Positions 9,733-20,892 of a stretch of 24,156 nucleotides of DNA are shown one piece after another. Source of the DNA: Funneliformis mosseae. Its lineage: Eukaryota; Glomeromycota; Glomeromycetes; Glomerales; Glomeraceae. The stretch is from contig CAJVPP010000961.1 of assembly GCA_910592005.1 (NCBI GenBank), positions 1 to 24,156 of the forward strand, written 5' to 3'. The notes under the pieces are model-generated. The model saw only the letters and a list, made by a program, of their open reading frames with translations. It did not search any database and was not told the origin of the DNA. The first letter of the stretch is position 1. Each line of letters opens with the position of its first letter. The position numbers were made by a program, and so were the translations under genes.

Positions 9733-10600
9733 GTATTATATTTTAATGTTTTAAAATAATAATTAAACGTTTTAAATTTTATATAATATATATTGAATTA
9801 AGTAAAAATAATAGGAATTTTATTTTCATAAACTTAAAGCATTTATATATTTTAATATTATCCGTAAAGTGATTTTTATAGAAAAAGTCTCACGTTAAAA
9901 TTAATGACTTGAAACAATGAGACTTGCCCTTGAATTTCCTTAATGTTGACCATATAATTGTACAGATGACCTATAATAGAAAATTTAAAGTTTTATACCA
10001 ATAATAACTTTCTTCTTCCTATTACATCTTCGGTTCACGTCACCCGGCCGGGTCACCTTTTAAATTTTAACAAAAAAAAAAGTTTATATGTAAAAATTTT
10101 GTTACGTCGAAATATTCTCGTCATTTCTTGGCTTGGTTATTTATATTTTTTCTTCAAGTATTTTGATTTAGCTCTTAGGTTTAAAGTCGCTAACCACTAA
10201 TTACGATTGACTGGTATAATTGAAAATGCTTATTTGTAACATACAAAGCGGATGAATAAACCTAACCCACCAAATAAAATTCCAAGTCCCTCAAATATTT
10301 TAATAAAAATTGAACATCACCAGTGCCACACCGGTGACAAAACACTTATCACCTATTCCAGCCAATGGTAAATTGGTTATAAATCAATACTACTTTGTAA
10401 AAAAAGAAAAATACTTGCATAATCATATAACAATAAGGTTTTTTGTCAAAAAAAACAAGCTTGAACTAATACGATAAACTCGCCTTAGAAAACGTTTTAT
10501 AAGCGATAACAAAATTAACATAATGCTACCTAAGGTTAGAATCTTAGCATATGACGGCATTCTTGTTATTTACGAATAACGTAATGATATCGCTGATAAT
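9733..10600. other. Intergenic stretch with a degenerate element end and a GC palindrome
   Basis: The segment 9861-9894 (TCCGTAAAGTGATTTTTATAG and following) is a diverged copy of the inner end motif of the elements at 11479-12150 and 15822-15908. A perfect 12-bp palindrome, ACCCGGCCGGGT, lies around 10041-10052 and stands out in this AT-rich DNA. No gene is visible. Confidence 0.45.
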
Positions 10601-10649
10601 TGTTCATTGGCCAATTTTTGTTTCTTTGAAAAAATAAATAGAGAATTTC

Positions 10650-10910
10650 GCAACCTTCTTTCCAACTTTTCTTTATTTTTGGCGGGAATCGATTTTCGTA
10701 TTTTCTTCTATCCTCCTTACCCTCTTCAGTTTTACCTTCATCTCTTCCCCTTCTACAGCTGCTTCTTCTTCTGTTTCTTCTTTTTCTTCCGAATTTCTCC
10801 CTCGCCTTCGCCCTCTTCTTCATCCCCTAATACTACTTCTCCTTCCTTCGCTTTTTTCCCTCACTTTCCTACATTTCCCGTTTCACTCACTTCTTCGATT
10901 TCCTTTAATT
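10650..10910. repeat. Long polypyrimidine (plus) / polypurine (minus) tract
   Basis: About 260 bases of the plus strand are mostly C and T, with repeated TTCTTC and CCTTC blocks. The minus strand is correspondingly GA-rich and reads as Lys/Glu/Arg-rich in all frames, interrupted by stops. One minus-strand frame reads NSEEKEETEEEAAVEGEEMK and could be a remnant of a charged coiled-coil gene, but strand bias alone explains it. Such tracts can form triplex DNA. Confidence 0.6.
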
Positions 10911-10915
10911 TTTGA

Positions 10916-11108
10916 TATCTTTGCTATCCTCCTGAACTGTAATAGTGAAAAATATCATCATATAAAATATTTGGATCTTGTACTTTAAAACATTCAATGG
11001 TTTTTTAATCTTTTCTTTAAACTAATAATTCTTGCTTGACTTTGGTTATTTCTCGTACCATAATCTTATTTTCTAAACATAAAACGCCTTTTCATAGGCT
11101 TTGGTATG

Positions 11109-11139
<31 letters not shown>

Positions 11140-11478
11140 GTTACATCCTTATTTTCTATATTTTGAATTAAGAATTAAATTGATAATTTCCCTTTTTATT
11201 GATAATTTATATTTAAGTATAGAATGTCTTGCCTTCGGTCTTTTAAATCAGATTAAGGCTTTCATAAGGTTGTTTTCTATATTTATTTCTTCATTTAGTC
11301 CTCGATTATCATTTATTTATGAAGAACAAATTATTCCTCATATGTATGAATTAATCACCCTCCTTATAAAAACAAGATCTTATATGCTAATTTATTGTAA
11401 AATGATTATTATTCATAATTCAGTATATAACGCCATTCCTTGTTAAATTTCAATTATCCCAGTATTTATTATCGACTT
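10916..11478. other. AT-rich stretch with a T28 run, no gene supported
   Basis: A run of 28 T occupies 11112-11139. A plus-strand frame crosses it, but its product is only Phe/Ile/Leu-rich and depends on the T run, so it is not called. Nothing else is supported. Confidence 0.5.
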
Positions 11479-12150
11479 TATATGGGGGTTAAGCTATTAA
11501 AATCACCTTATGGACCTCACAAACCAAAATTGAGATTTTTGATTAATATTATTATATGACATATGAACTTTATTTGGTTAAATTTTTATACAAAGCAAGC
11601 AATTAGGTCCGTCAAAATCTCTCATTTTTTGTGTAACATCAGTCAAAAAATCTAAAATTAAAATTAGGAAATGATCGTTATTTAAAAAAGTGAGAAAAGT
11701 TTCGGACTTATAAAGTTCAAAATTTTTATCTTTACCATTATTAATAGTTTGAATGTATGATTGAATAGGTGTCTGGGGGGGGGGGGGTATTTAATACCCA
11801 AGCAAAAATTTTTTTTTAAAAGTAAAATAAATATAATTTCTTTTAAAATTGAATTTTCTAATAAATTAGTGTAACAATGTCCCGTAGGGTGATTTTAATA
11901 GCAAAAATCTCAAGTGTTACGAAATTGAATTCAAGTTTTACAAAAATTAGTCTAGTATAATAAAATTTATATATTTTATAATAGCAAAAATTTTTAAAAA
12001 TTATAAAATAAATGACTCACTATTTAAAAATAGAATAATTTATTATTGGTTGGAATTGTTTACTGTGGCGTAGCATTTTTTTAATCATCATTTACTCAAA
12101 ATCAATTTCTTATCCCGTAAGGTGATTTTAATAGCTTAGCTCCCATATAT
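11479..12150. mobile_element. About 670-bp non-autonomous element with 35-bp inverted ends
   Basis: The left end, from 11481 (TATGGGGGTTAAGCTATTAA and on through AATCACCTTA), is matched in reverse complement by the right end at 12113-12148, with only a few differences. TA lies outside each end (11479-11480 and 12149-12150), as expected for Tc1/mariner-type insertion at TA. A third copy of the end motif lies inside at 11880-11912, so one element may have inserted into or recombined with another. There is no transposase frame. The interior includes a run of 13 G at 11775-11787. The same end sequence bounds the 87-bp element after the kinase gene. Confidence 0.7.
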
Positions 12151-13312
12151 TAATTATTGTAATTAAATTCTCAATTGTTTTATTTGGAAGACGCACTAAT
12201 AGTAAACAAGGAAGTACACACAATGATAAAATCGCCGAAAAACAATTAATATCGATATAGAAAGAAAATTGTCAAGATTTTGAAATATTTCTTTTAAGAC
12301 GTTAGAAATTTTCATTGTATGGGAGGAATTTATGTTGGTTTGAAAGTTATTTATCAAGTATATCGAACACAAAAATAATATTAATTAAGTATTTAAATAA
12401 TAGATCCTTAATAATTTAAAAAAATCATCATGCTAATACAGAATATAGATGCTATTTCCTTATTTTATTTTCAATATTTATATTTATTCTTCATATTGAT
12501 TACAGGAAATTATTTGCTACCCACACATTTTGATAAAAGGCATTGTAATCCCTTTTAACCCGAATTGTAATTGCAATGGCAGAAAAATATATTGATGGCA
12601 AAATTGTATAAATACTATAAATTTATAATATATATTATTTTTTTATTAATATAATTAACGGTTAATAATTTAGCTGGTTCCAACCATTAATTTTTTTTTT
12701 TGAGATAAGAAATATTCATTATTATTATTATTATGAAACAAATATTACAGCTTAATTTTTTAATTAGTAATTAGCATGATAAAAAAAATGTAATTATGAA
12801 ATAATGCTTTCATAAATGATCTATGCCGCAGAAAAAAAATTTTGGGCAAATGCTGAATTAATTAATTTCTAATTCATCGAAACCAAATTAAATTTTTCGA
12901 AATTGCCCAATCGATTGTTCATTCGTTTGGGTTTCAAGTAATATTTGAAAAAAATACCGGAAATATTCTTTAGTTTTGTTCAGATAATTTTTATAAGAAA
13001 AAATGAATCAAGCTATTTGCAAAGATTTCTGTAATTTTTTTTTCATTTAGTCAATTTTATTAATTAAATGAGTAAATAAAAGATTTTTAGCCGTGGGAAT
13101 TCATTGTTTAATTGTTGCGATACATATCCTATAAAAAAGAGATGGCCGGAAAACACCGAAATGTACGATTATCTTAAGTATTATCTACAGTATCTCCTTA
13201 GAAACGCCAATGCATGCGTGTGATGTACATAGCCACATATGTATCACATCACTGACCTGTGTACGAAGCGAAGTTCCAGTAAAAATCTTTCTCCTTAATT
13301 TTTCGTAAACCT
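12151..13312. other. Intergenic region upstream of the kinase gene
   Basis: No gene is supported. Small structures include an ATT microsatellite near 12718-12734 and an imperfect hairpin at about 13218-13253 (TGTGATGTACATA against TATGTATCACA), some 150 bp upstream of the kinase start. The hairpin could be regulatory, but nothing shows it. Confidence 0.45.
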
Positions 13313-13320
13313 TATATAAT
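13313..13320 (+). promoter_or_regulatory. TATA box of the Sel1-kinase gene
   Basis: TATATAAT lies 85 bp before the ATG at 13398, close to the 80-bp spacing of the TATA box at the 2049 gene. Confidence 0.55.
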
Positions 13321-13397
13321 AAAACATATTTTCTACATTTAATAAAAGCATGATTGAAACAGTAGCAAAACGCGACGAATGCATTTAAATATCAGCA

Positions 13398-15790
13398 ATG
13401 ATTAATTCAACGGACAATATGCACATTTTAGTTGATAAATTATTCATACTTTTGATTAAAATACAAAATGAAGGTAAAGATTTCAGTGAAACGAAACATT
13501 TTCTAAATAAATGTATTGCTCTTTCTACTCGACCAACTGAAGAAATTTTTAATTGGCTTAAAGAAAATCAAAATGAACCAAAAAATGTTTTTTTTCTTGG
13601 AATTTTGTCTTATTACAGTATGCTTAACTTAAATGAAAATAATATTGAAGGATTCACTTACTTCCTAAAATCAGTTAATAGTTATCCTATTGCACAAGTA
13701 TACTTAAGTAGATGTTATACTAAAGGATTTGGAGTTGAAATCAATAATGATTTAGCATTTTATTGGATGCAAAAAGTAATAGAAAATGGAAATATTTGCA
13801 CTCAATTTGAATTTGGTTATTTATATTATCATGGCAAAGGAACTGATGTAAATTTAAAACAAGCATTTTATTGGTTTAAAAGAGCTGCAGAAAATGGAGT
13901 TATTAAGGCAATGTTTAATTTAGCTTTATGTTATAATAATGGTGAAGGAACAGATGTAAATTTAAAACAAGCATTTTATTGGTATCAAAAGGCTGCTAAA
14001 AACGGATTTAATGATGCAATGAATAATTTAGCTGTTTGTTATAAAAATGGAAAAGAAACACAAGTAAATTTAAAAAAGGCATTTTATTGGTATCAAAAAG
14101 CTGCAAAAAATGGAGATACTGGTGCAATGTATAATTTAGCAATATGTTATGAAAATGGTGAAGGAATAGATATTAATTTAGAAATGGTATTATATTGGTA
14201 TCAAAAAATAATGGAAAATAAAAATATATTACAAAATCCTTATGAAAATAATATAATTGATAAAATTTCATTAATAAAAGGATTTATAATTGAATCTGAA
14301 AATGAAGCTTATAATACATGTAAGAATTGTTTTAAAAAAAGAAGACTTTTAAAAAAGGATAGTAAAATTTGTATTATTTGTTATCAATCTGAATTATTAT
14401 TTAAACCAAGTGGAAATAAAATTGTTGATGAATTTATTAAAAATACACAAATTAATTTTATTCAAGAATCTAGTAGAATGAAATTTATTCCTTATAATCA
14501 ATTTCAAAATATAGAAATTATTGGTGAAGGAGGATTTAGTAAAGTTTATAAAGCTATTTGGAATATTGGTCCACCTTATTGGAATAAAGAAAAAGATAAT
14601 TTTGAATATAATGATTTTAATATGACAGTTGCCTTAAAACAACTTAATAATTCTAAAAATATTATTTGCAAGGAATTAAATGAGGTTAGTTTAATGAGAT
14701 AATACAATTTAGTATTACAATATATTATTAATTTAAATACTTTACAAATTTAGCTTTTTATAATTTATTCTATTGATTTAAATAAAGGATATTTCCAATC
14801 TTTATTTTATTTAAATAGATATTATGGAATTACTCAAAATCCATATACAAAAGATTTTGTTATAATTATGAAATATTACAAGTATGATTTAAAACATTAT
14901 ATAATAGAAAACTTTTACAATCTTGAATGGAATAAAAAATTAGGCATGCTGAAGCAAATTGTAAACGGACTTATACATATTCATTATCAAAATATTATTC
15001 ATCGAGATTTTCATAGTGGAAATATTCTTTGTGAAAATGAATATGATATTATAATAAGTGATTTGGGAACTAGTAAATCAACCGAATCATCAGATAATGA
15101 TGACGAGTGTTATGGGATTTTGCCTTATATAGCTCCAGAGATTTTTCAAGGTCAAAAATATAAAAAATATACTAAAGCTTCAGATATATATAGCTTTGGT
15201 ATGATTATGTGGGAATTAATGACTGGTAGAACACCTTTTTGGGATCAAGTCTATGATACAGATACAGAACTTATGATTCGAATTATTGATGGTGATCGTC
15301 CTCCGATTGTTACAAATGCACCTGTAGGTTATATTGAATTAATACAACAATGTTGGGATTCAGATCCAAATAATAGACCAACAGCTTTTAATATTTATCA
15401 TATTATTGATGAAATCATTCTGAAAGAAGTAAAGTCGCCAACAATAATGATAATATCACCGGATATTGGACCTATCATAAAAAATGATTTAGACTGTGAT
15501 GTATATAAAAGCGGTGCAATCATCTCTTTAAAATCCAATAAACATTCGAAAAGTCAAATAATTATCGGTAAATAGTATAATAAATCGTCATCATATTAAG
15601 TAATTGAATTATGACGAATCTATTAATTTATTTTTATTACTTAGATGAAAGTAGAAAATATACCAACTTAGATTCTAATAATGGTAAGTACATGATATCA
15701 AGTAAACAACAGTTTTGAATTTAACGACAAACTAATTAATTATTTAATGTGATAGGTTATGCTTCTAAAACTATTGATTTTGATATTTAA
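13398..15790 (+). CDS. Sel1-repeat protein kinase (TKL type), four exons, 724 aa
   Basis: My gene model joins 13398-14684, 14754-15567, 15645-15683 and 15756-15790. All introns are GT-AG (69, 77 and 72 nt) and the phases agree. Residues 63-273 hold about five Sel1 repeats of 36 aa (pattern AMxNLAxCYxNGxGxDxNLxxAFYWYQKAAxNG), which usually bind partners. A CxxC-x13-CxxC knuckle (C308, 311, 325, 328) may bind zinc. The kinase domain follows: glycine loop GEGGFSKVY (376-384), lysine K414 in VALK, helix-C glutamate at E429, HRDFHSGN (512-519), DLG in place of DFG (D532) and APE (556-558). All catalytic residues are present, so it should be an active Ser/Thr or dual-specificity kinase. The tail DESRKYTNLDSNN then GYASKTIDFDI comes from two tiny exons. 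Such kinases are hugely expanded in Rhizophagus. The substrate is unknown. Confidence 0.92.
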
Positions 15791-15812
15791 TAATAAGAAC
15801 TTATTATCTATC

Positions 15813-15818
15813 AATAAA
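15813..15818 (+). terminator. Poly(A) signal of the Sel1-kinase gene
   Basis: AATAAA lies 23 bp after the stop codon and ends 3 bp before the inverted-repeat element at 15822. Cleavage would therefore be expected inside that element. Confidence 0.6.
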
Positions 15819-15821
15819 GTC

Positions 15822-15908
15822 ATATGGGAGGTTTGCTATTAAAATCGAGTTACGAACATAGTAAATCTTATGATCCGTAACGTGATTTTAATAGCAAACC
15901 TCCCATAT
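15822..15908. mobile_element. 87-bp MITE-like element in the kinase 3' end
   Basis: The ends 15822-15846 and 15884-15908 are perfect 25-bp inverted repeats (ATATGGGAGGTTTGCTATTA, then AAATC). Pairing continues inwards with mismatches through GTTACG and CGTAAC, so almost the whole element can fold into one hairpin. The end motif is shared with the larger element at 11479-12150. On the right TA follows the end; on the left the matching position reads CA. Confidence 0.85.
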
Positions 15909-17880
15909 ATACAAGTACATTTTAGAAGTTCCATTATTTAAAGAAAGTTTGAAAAGCAAGTAGATTCGAAAGAACGTAACTTAGCTTCAAGAAAAAGTCA
16001 AGTTCCAATCAATTATTTTTTATGAATATAAGGATAACAATTAAGCGGCTCACTAAAATATTTAGAATTGACAAACAACAATTTCCTGCGGTTATATTCA
16101 AATAATTAACTTACACAAGTATACAAATTCTTTATAAGATATTCAGTGAACCTTAACAAATCTCAGCTACGAAATAATCTGATGAGCATCTTACCTAATT
16201 CGCTAATGTTTTTATTTTTTTATATTTATTCTTTGTGATACAATAAACATTCAAATTTATTTTTTTAACAAAATAATCGCGCTCACATGTTAGAAAATTA
16301 AATTTTGCATAAAAATCAGAAATCCTGACTATCAAAAAATCTTGATTTAAAAAATTAAAAAATTGCAAACAAACGATCTATATTGGTCATTTTAGATTCA
16401 CTAGCGAAGTAAATTTCCGAATTCGAAAAGCCGGAAAGAGGATATTTGTGAAAATAATTTGCAAATAATAAAGTGGATAGTAATTGATTATGACAATTTC
16501 TTTTATATTTATGAACTTTTGACGTTTTGTTTGTGTTTCACAACACAAATGATCTGGCAAATAAAATTTCTTACATTTAGTTTAACTATTATAATAATTT
16601 TCAAGATATCAAACATTTAGGCTTGATTAAAAATTATTCTCGGCCTTGTTAATCAAATTAATATTAAAAAAAATTTTTTTTGTGATTCGTAACAATTCCT
16701 AAATGCAAAGTCATGCAAGTCGTAATCACTTCATTATAAAATAAATTATCATTTATAATCTATTCAATATTTGAGAAAGTTTCATAAAATGAAAATAATG
16801 TTATTAAATCAAGCATGATTCCTTATCTTTTGTAACAGCCAGTTTATGTTCACCTATCCCGGTATATCGTATACTATAAATTTCACTAATTCTAGATTCG
16901 ATCGTAACGCTCACACTGAATAGAACCATCCGTTTAAAGCCTGGTCATTATCTTTTGACTTCTTGAAGTGTTTCTTGCATCTGGAAAAATTTATCAACAT
17001 AAATGTGAAAAATCAATGAAGCGTGGGTAGAATAATCAACACATCCGATAATAATGTCAAGAAAATAGGACTTTCACGATTTATTATAACAATGTCGGAA
17101 TATGTAGAATGAAAGTACTATAATAAATTTGATTGAGTCAAAGCGACTCTTTCCTTTAAATATTATTAACGGAATGAGTTTAATAATAAGCAAATCGAAA
17201 ATTTTAGAGACGATTTCACACTCTGGGTTATTTTGTTCTGTCATCCACCTTGAAAAATTTGAAAAACGAAAAATAAGAAGTGTTCGTTACAACACGATAA
17301 TACTTGATTAAATGAGTTCCTTTGTCGTACAGACTTGTCATCATATCTTTTTGAAAATGGCGTAGTCAATCTTGAAATACCATATCTCGATAATTCTTAT
17401 AAATCAATCATATATACTATCGATCGATTTTACTTATAATAAATTTCTTACTAAATCGATATATTTTACGCCTCAATAACTCTTGACATTTTCTTTTTTT
17501 TTTCACTTTAACGACTCAGAGATTTTTAATTTTTATTTATAAAGATAATAAAAAGTACTAACTAAATAAAAAACAAAAATAGAACACACCCCACGTATTA
17601 TATTTCAAACCGTTTGGGCACTCCGTTAGTCGTGCTCCCTTTAGTAATCCGATACAACGCATACCATAACTTAATACCTTCATCAAGTTAGCAAAGAGAA
17701 AAACAGACTTTTTATGAAAGAAAACACCAAGTGTCCTAGACATGAAAACCTAAAAGAAGAACGAAAAGTAACATCCAATCAACTATTTTAGGAAAGGGAT
17801 GGGAAATGGGAAAGGAAAAAAGAAATAAAAAGCTACAAGAAAGAAAACTAACTAAAGTCTATTTTAAAAATAAACGATAA
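15909..17880. other. Long AT-rich intergenic region, no gene seen
   Basis: Nearly 2 kb without a supportable gene, RNA or repeat family. Two short open frames (17129-17311 plus, 17558-17743 minus) have no recognisable features and read like chance frames. From about 17580 the base composition starts to become less AT-rich, leading into the island that follows. Confidence 0.5.
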
Positions 17881-17891
17881 CTATCTAATTT

Positions 17892-18713
17892 CTACCAACT
17901 CCTGGCATCCTTAACCGTAATGTCAGGGACAAGGCCATCGAATCCTACAAAGTAAGACACCTCCGCACAAAGGTCAGCACAGGTCCTGCGCAATTCATAA
18001 TAATGGATTGATCGGTAGAAGACCCCCCAAAAAAACCCATAAAACGTCGCTTAATTTTATAGGAAAAAGTTAGTAAAGAAAAAAGTAATAAGTAACTTTC
18101 CGCAGGAAAAGGTTAAAGTTTGACATAGAAATCCAATCTTTTTCTTCCAATTATTAGCCTAGGCTGCTAACTTGCAAGAGGCGCAATTCTCCATTAACTT
18201 GGTATTCCTAGAATCATCATAGTGGGGGCACTACTTTCACTACAACTTCATATATGGATTATGAAAAATTTTGGAAATCACGTGTAAACACAAAAAGAGG
18301 AAGATCATGTGAAATTGCGTGAGAGTGAAGTATATCTTAAAACATCCAAGAGACTTAAGCGAGAGACAAGACGACTAACACGAGGCACCGGCCTTATAAC
18401 GAAAATTTTCATTTTCTCCCAAGATTATTCGACATTCCCTACAAAGACTTACACGCATAGGGTAGACTCCCTCCACCGGGGTGTATTTAGCTATAAGACT
18501 ATGTCTTGGAGGTACTGCATAATCGGTGAAAGGTCTTGGTGTTGCCAGGTGCGAGTCTTCCAAACGCAGGCCACTTTGAAGTAAAACTTCAGTGTGCGCG
18601 TTGGCTACAGCGTCAAGTTCGTTCTTCCAAAAAATCTTTATTCGAACACTAGCCAGTATTATGCGAATAAGAAAATTATTCTCCCTACTAGCCGAAGCTC
18701 CTTTGACACACAA
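17892..18713 (-). pseudogene. Higher-GC island with decayed coding fragments on the minus strand
   Basis: This stretch is visibly richer in G and C than its surroundings. On the minus strand, 17892-18050 is open and reads YYELRRTCADLCAEVSYFVG, then FDGLVPDITVKDARSW before a stop. 18375-18713 codes 112 aa including NELDAVANAHTEVLLQSG and TPRPFTDYAVPPRHSLIAK. Between them are shorter protein-like pieces such as KLMENCASCKLAA, in different frames with stops. The pieces have balanced residue use, unlike chance frames in AT-rich DNA. I read this as the remains of a gene or transposon. I recognise no domain and found no terminal repeats. Unconnected noise remains possible. Confidence 0.3.
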
Positions 18714-18788
18714 AGTATAGGTAAACTGAAAAATGCAGATAGATTATTTAGTAATGCTCAAGGGTGCAAAGATAGCGAAGTTTTATAA

Positions 18789-19615
18789 TAAAAAACTACT
18801 AAAAAATAAATTTTCATTTTTCTGAAAAATATGGTCGCGTGGGAAAGGAGAAAGAGTTTTTAACTCCTGACATTTTCATTCAAGTTTCTCGAAAATAATT
18901 TCCTTTGTGTAACAACTACTAAAAGAAATGAATTAATTCATTCTAAAATAAAATAATACCTGATATTGTATAAAAAAAAGTTATTTCTTTAGGATTTCAA
19001 AAAAGTGAGGTGTTAATTTTTTTAAGATTGATTGGAAGAATTTCAAGTCGTCCACGACAAACAAAAGAGCTTGTGGAATACAAGTTTTATAATATGAAAA
19101 TGTATCTCAGAATCAAAAAACGATCAATTCAAAGATAGCCTCGGATGATAAATATCAAGTACTAGTACTTGAAGATGTTAAGTCATTTTAAGAAATCTGG
19201 TCGGCGATGCTAGGTGGTTCAAGAATAACAGTTATGTTATAACATCTTCTGTCGTTTATTTATATCCCATCCTCTATGACTTTTTAAAAGTCAATGATAA
19301 GTAAGAATTTCAAGTGATGGTACTCCTATAAGAATTAATAATTGTTTATTCCTTGTCAATATTTATTTGATTTTTTGTTTATTTTTTGAAAGTTCTCGTA
19401 ATTTATTAAAGATATTTATTCCATCTTCACTTAATCACGAAATGAACGTCAAAGTGTTTATTGACAATAACCCTTCAAGAATTAAATCTCCTATGACAAA
19501 TAATTGTTGGACCTTACATGATGAAATATTTCAAAAAATAGACTCTATATAACGTATAATCAGTTTCATAAATCACGATAGTTATACGAATTAAATTTTA
19601 TAAAAAAATAATTTT
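18789..19615. other. Intergenic stretch, no gene seen
   Basis: AT-rich sequence without a supportable gene or structured repeat. The open frame at 19367-19552 has no features and is not called. Confidence 0.5.
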
Positions 19616-20062
19616 CTAGTAATTAGTGCTCGGGTCGGGTCGGGTTTAAGGCATATTCGAACTCGAACTCGTTAATAATTACAGTGCCCGAATTCGTCTC
19701 GATCATTGTTCGACTCGGATTCAACTCGACCCGATTATTGTTTAATCCGGATTCGATTCGAATTTTAAAGGGCGATATTAATGCCGAAAATAAAGTGTCG
19801 TATAAAGTTTATTTATTTTTAAAATTTTTTATTATTTTTTTTTTTTTACCTGTAATTGTTTACGTCGCAATGCTTTCGTTTTCTAGAAGTTGTACTAGAT
19901 TCAATCATTATTATTGTTTAAATCATCCGGGTCACTCGGGTCAAGCAACAACGTGACCCTGACCCAACGTGTTTCTTTGAATTAGGACCCGTGTCATTAA
20001 AATGATAGTCCCAACTCGAGTCGGGTGGGTCGGCTTTATCGGCTCGGAGCACTACTAGTAAT
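19616..20062. mobile_element. 431-bp hAT-like non-autonomous element with 8-bp target duplication
   Basis: CTAGTAAT occurs directly outside both ends (19616-19623 and 20055-20062), a perfect 8-bp target-site duplication. The element runs 19624-20054, starting TAGTGCTC and ending GAGCACTA, perfect 8-bp terminal inverted repeats. Eight-bp duplications and TAGTG/CAGTG-type ends are hallmarks of the hAT superfamily. Inside both ends are degenerate CGGGT / ACCCG runs (CGGGTCGGGTCGGGT near 19631, and TCGGGTGGGTCGG near 20021), known from the sub-terminal regions of some hAT miniature elements. No transposase is present, so mobility would need an enzyme from elsewhere. Confidence 0.9.
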
Positions 20063-20892
20063 CCATTGATATTAAAATTTAACCAAATATTTAAACAAAG
20101 GCGTTAGTAAATTAAATGAACCGAAATTATAAATTTCGTGTGCTTACAAGATAAAGGGTAAAATCACTTTTCTATGAATACTTTACGCACGTATGGTTAT
20201 TAAATTCAGACTCATATTTCGTCCGTGATATGATGAAGATCATGAAAATCACTGATTCTTTTTTGAATTATGAGATAACAGCTTTATTTAATTTAATAAA
20301 AATATTTGTTAACCAAAGTATAACTGCATAAACTTTACTAACATCACGATTTCGGCGATGCAATTAGTGACCGTCATAATTTATAATAATTAAAATAATT
20401 AAAAATAAAAATATACGATTACATGTATAATATTTCCGTGATCTCATTTCTAATATCTTTGTAGTTCATGGTTTATATAAATAAAAAATATTAGCTGCGT
20501 ACGCTTGCAAGGAAGGCTAGAACAATTCGGATTAACATTATTTCAATAGTAATGGAATCGTCTCTATACTCAGATTTCATAGACTTGATTTATTTTTGTT
20601 TAACAAAATTATTTGATTCTTTTTATTCTTAAAAAAATAATAATATATGATTGGAATTTGGTCATTAGGAATCCAAGTTAAAAAGATATCTTTTTGATTC
20701 AGCATTAAATTAAAACTATTTATTCGATTTATTCCTTCCGAATAAAATTTGAACTAAAAAATTGTTAACATTAATTATACAATACAATAAAAAAACGCTT
20801 GGATTTCTCTTTTTATTATTTAACAGGAGACAAAGTGAACATGATGCTTCAAAAGAAATGAATGGACAATTTTCTAGATTAATTTAAACCTA
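20063..20892. other. AT-rich intergenic stretch, no gene seen
   Basis: No supportable gene, RNA gene or structured repeat between the hAT-like element and the small minus-strand gene. Confidence 0.5.

Noticed and set aside
10607..10915. 102-aa Phe/Ser/Pro-rich plus-strand frame
   Set aside because: It is the direct translation of a polypyrimidine tract.
11036..11446. 136-aa plus-strand frame
   Set aside because: It depends on a 28-T run and gives only a Phe/Ile/Leu-rich sequence with no promoter or homology signal.
18309..18788. Plus-strand frames of 91 and 64 aa
   Set aside because: They overlap the more protein-like minus-strand pieces and show no features.
19684..19956. 90-aa plus-strand frame
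   Set aside because: It lies inside the hAT-like element and crosses its low-complexity CGGGT-type and T-rich runs.
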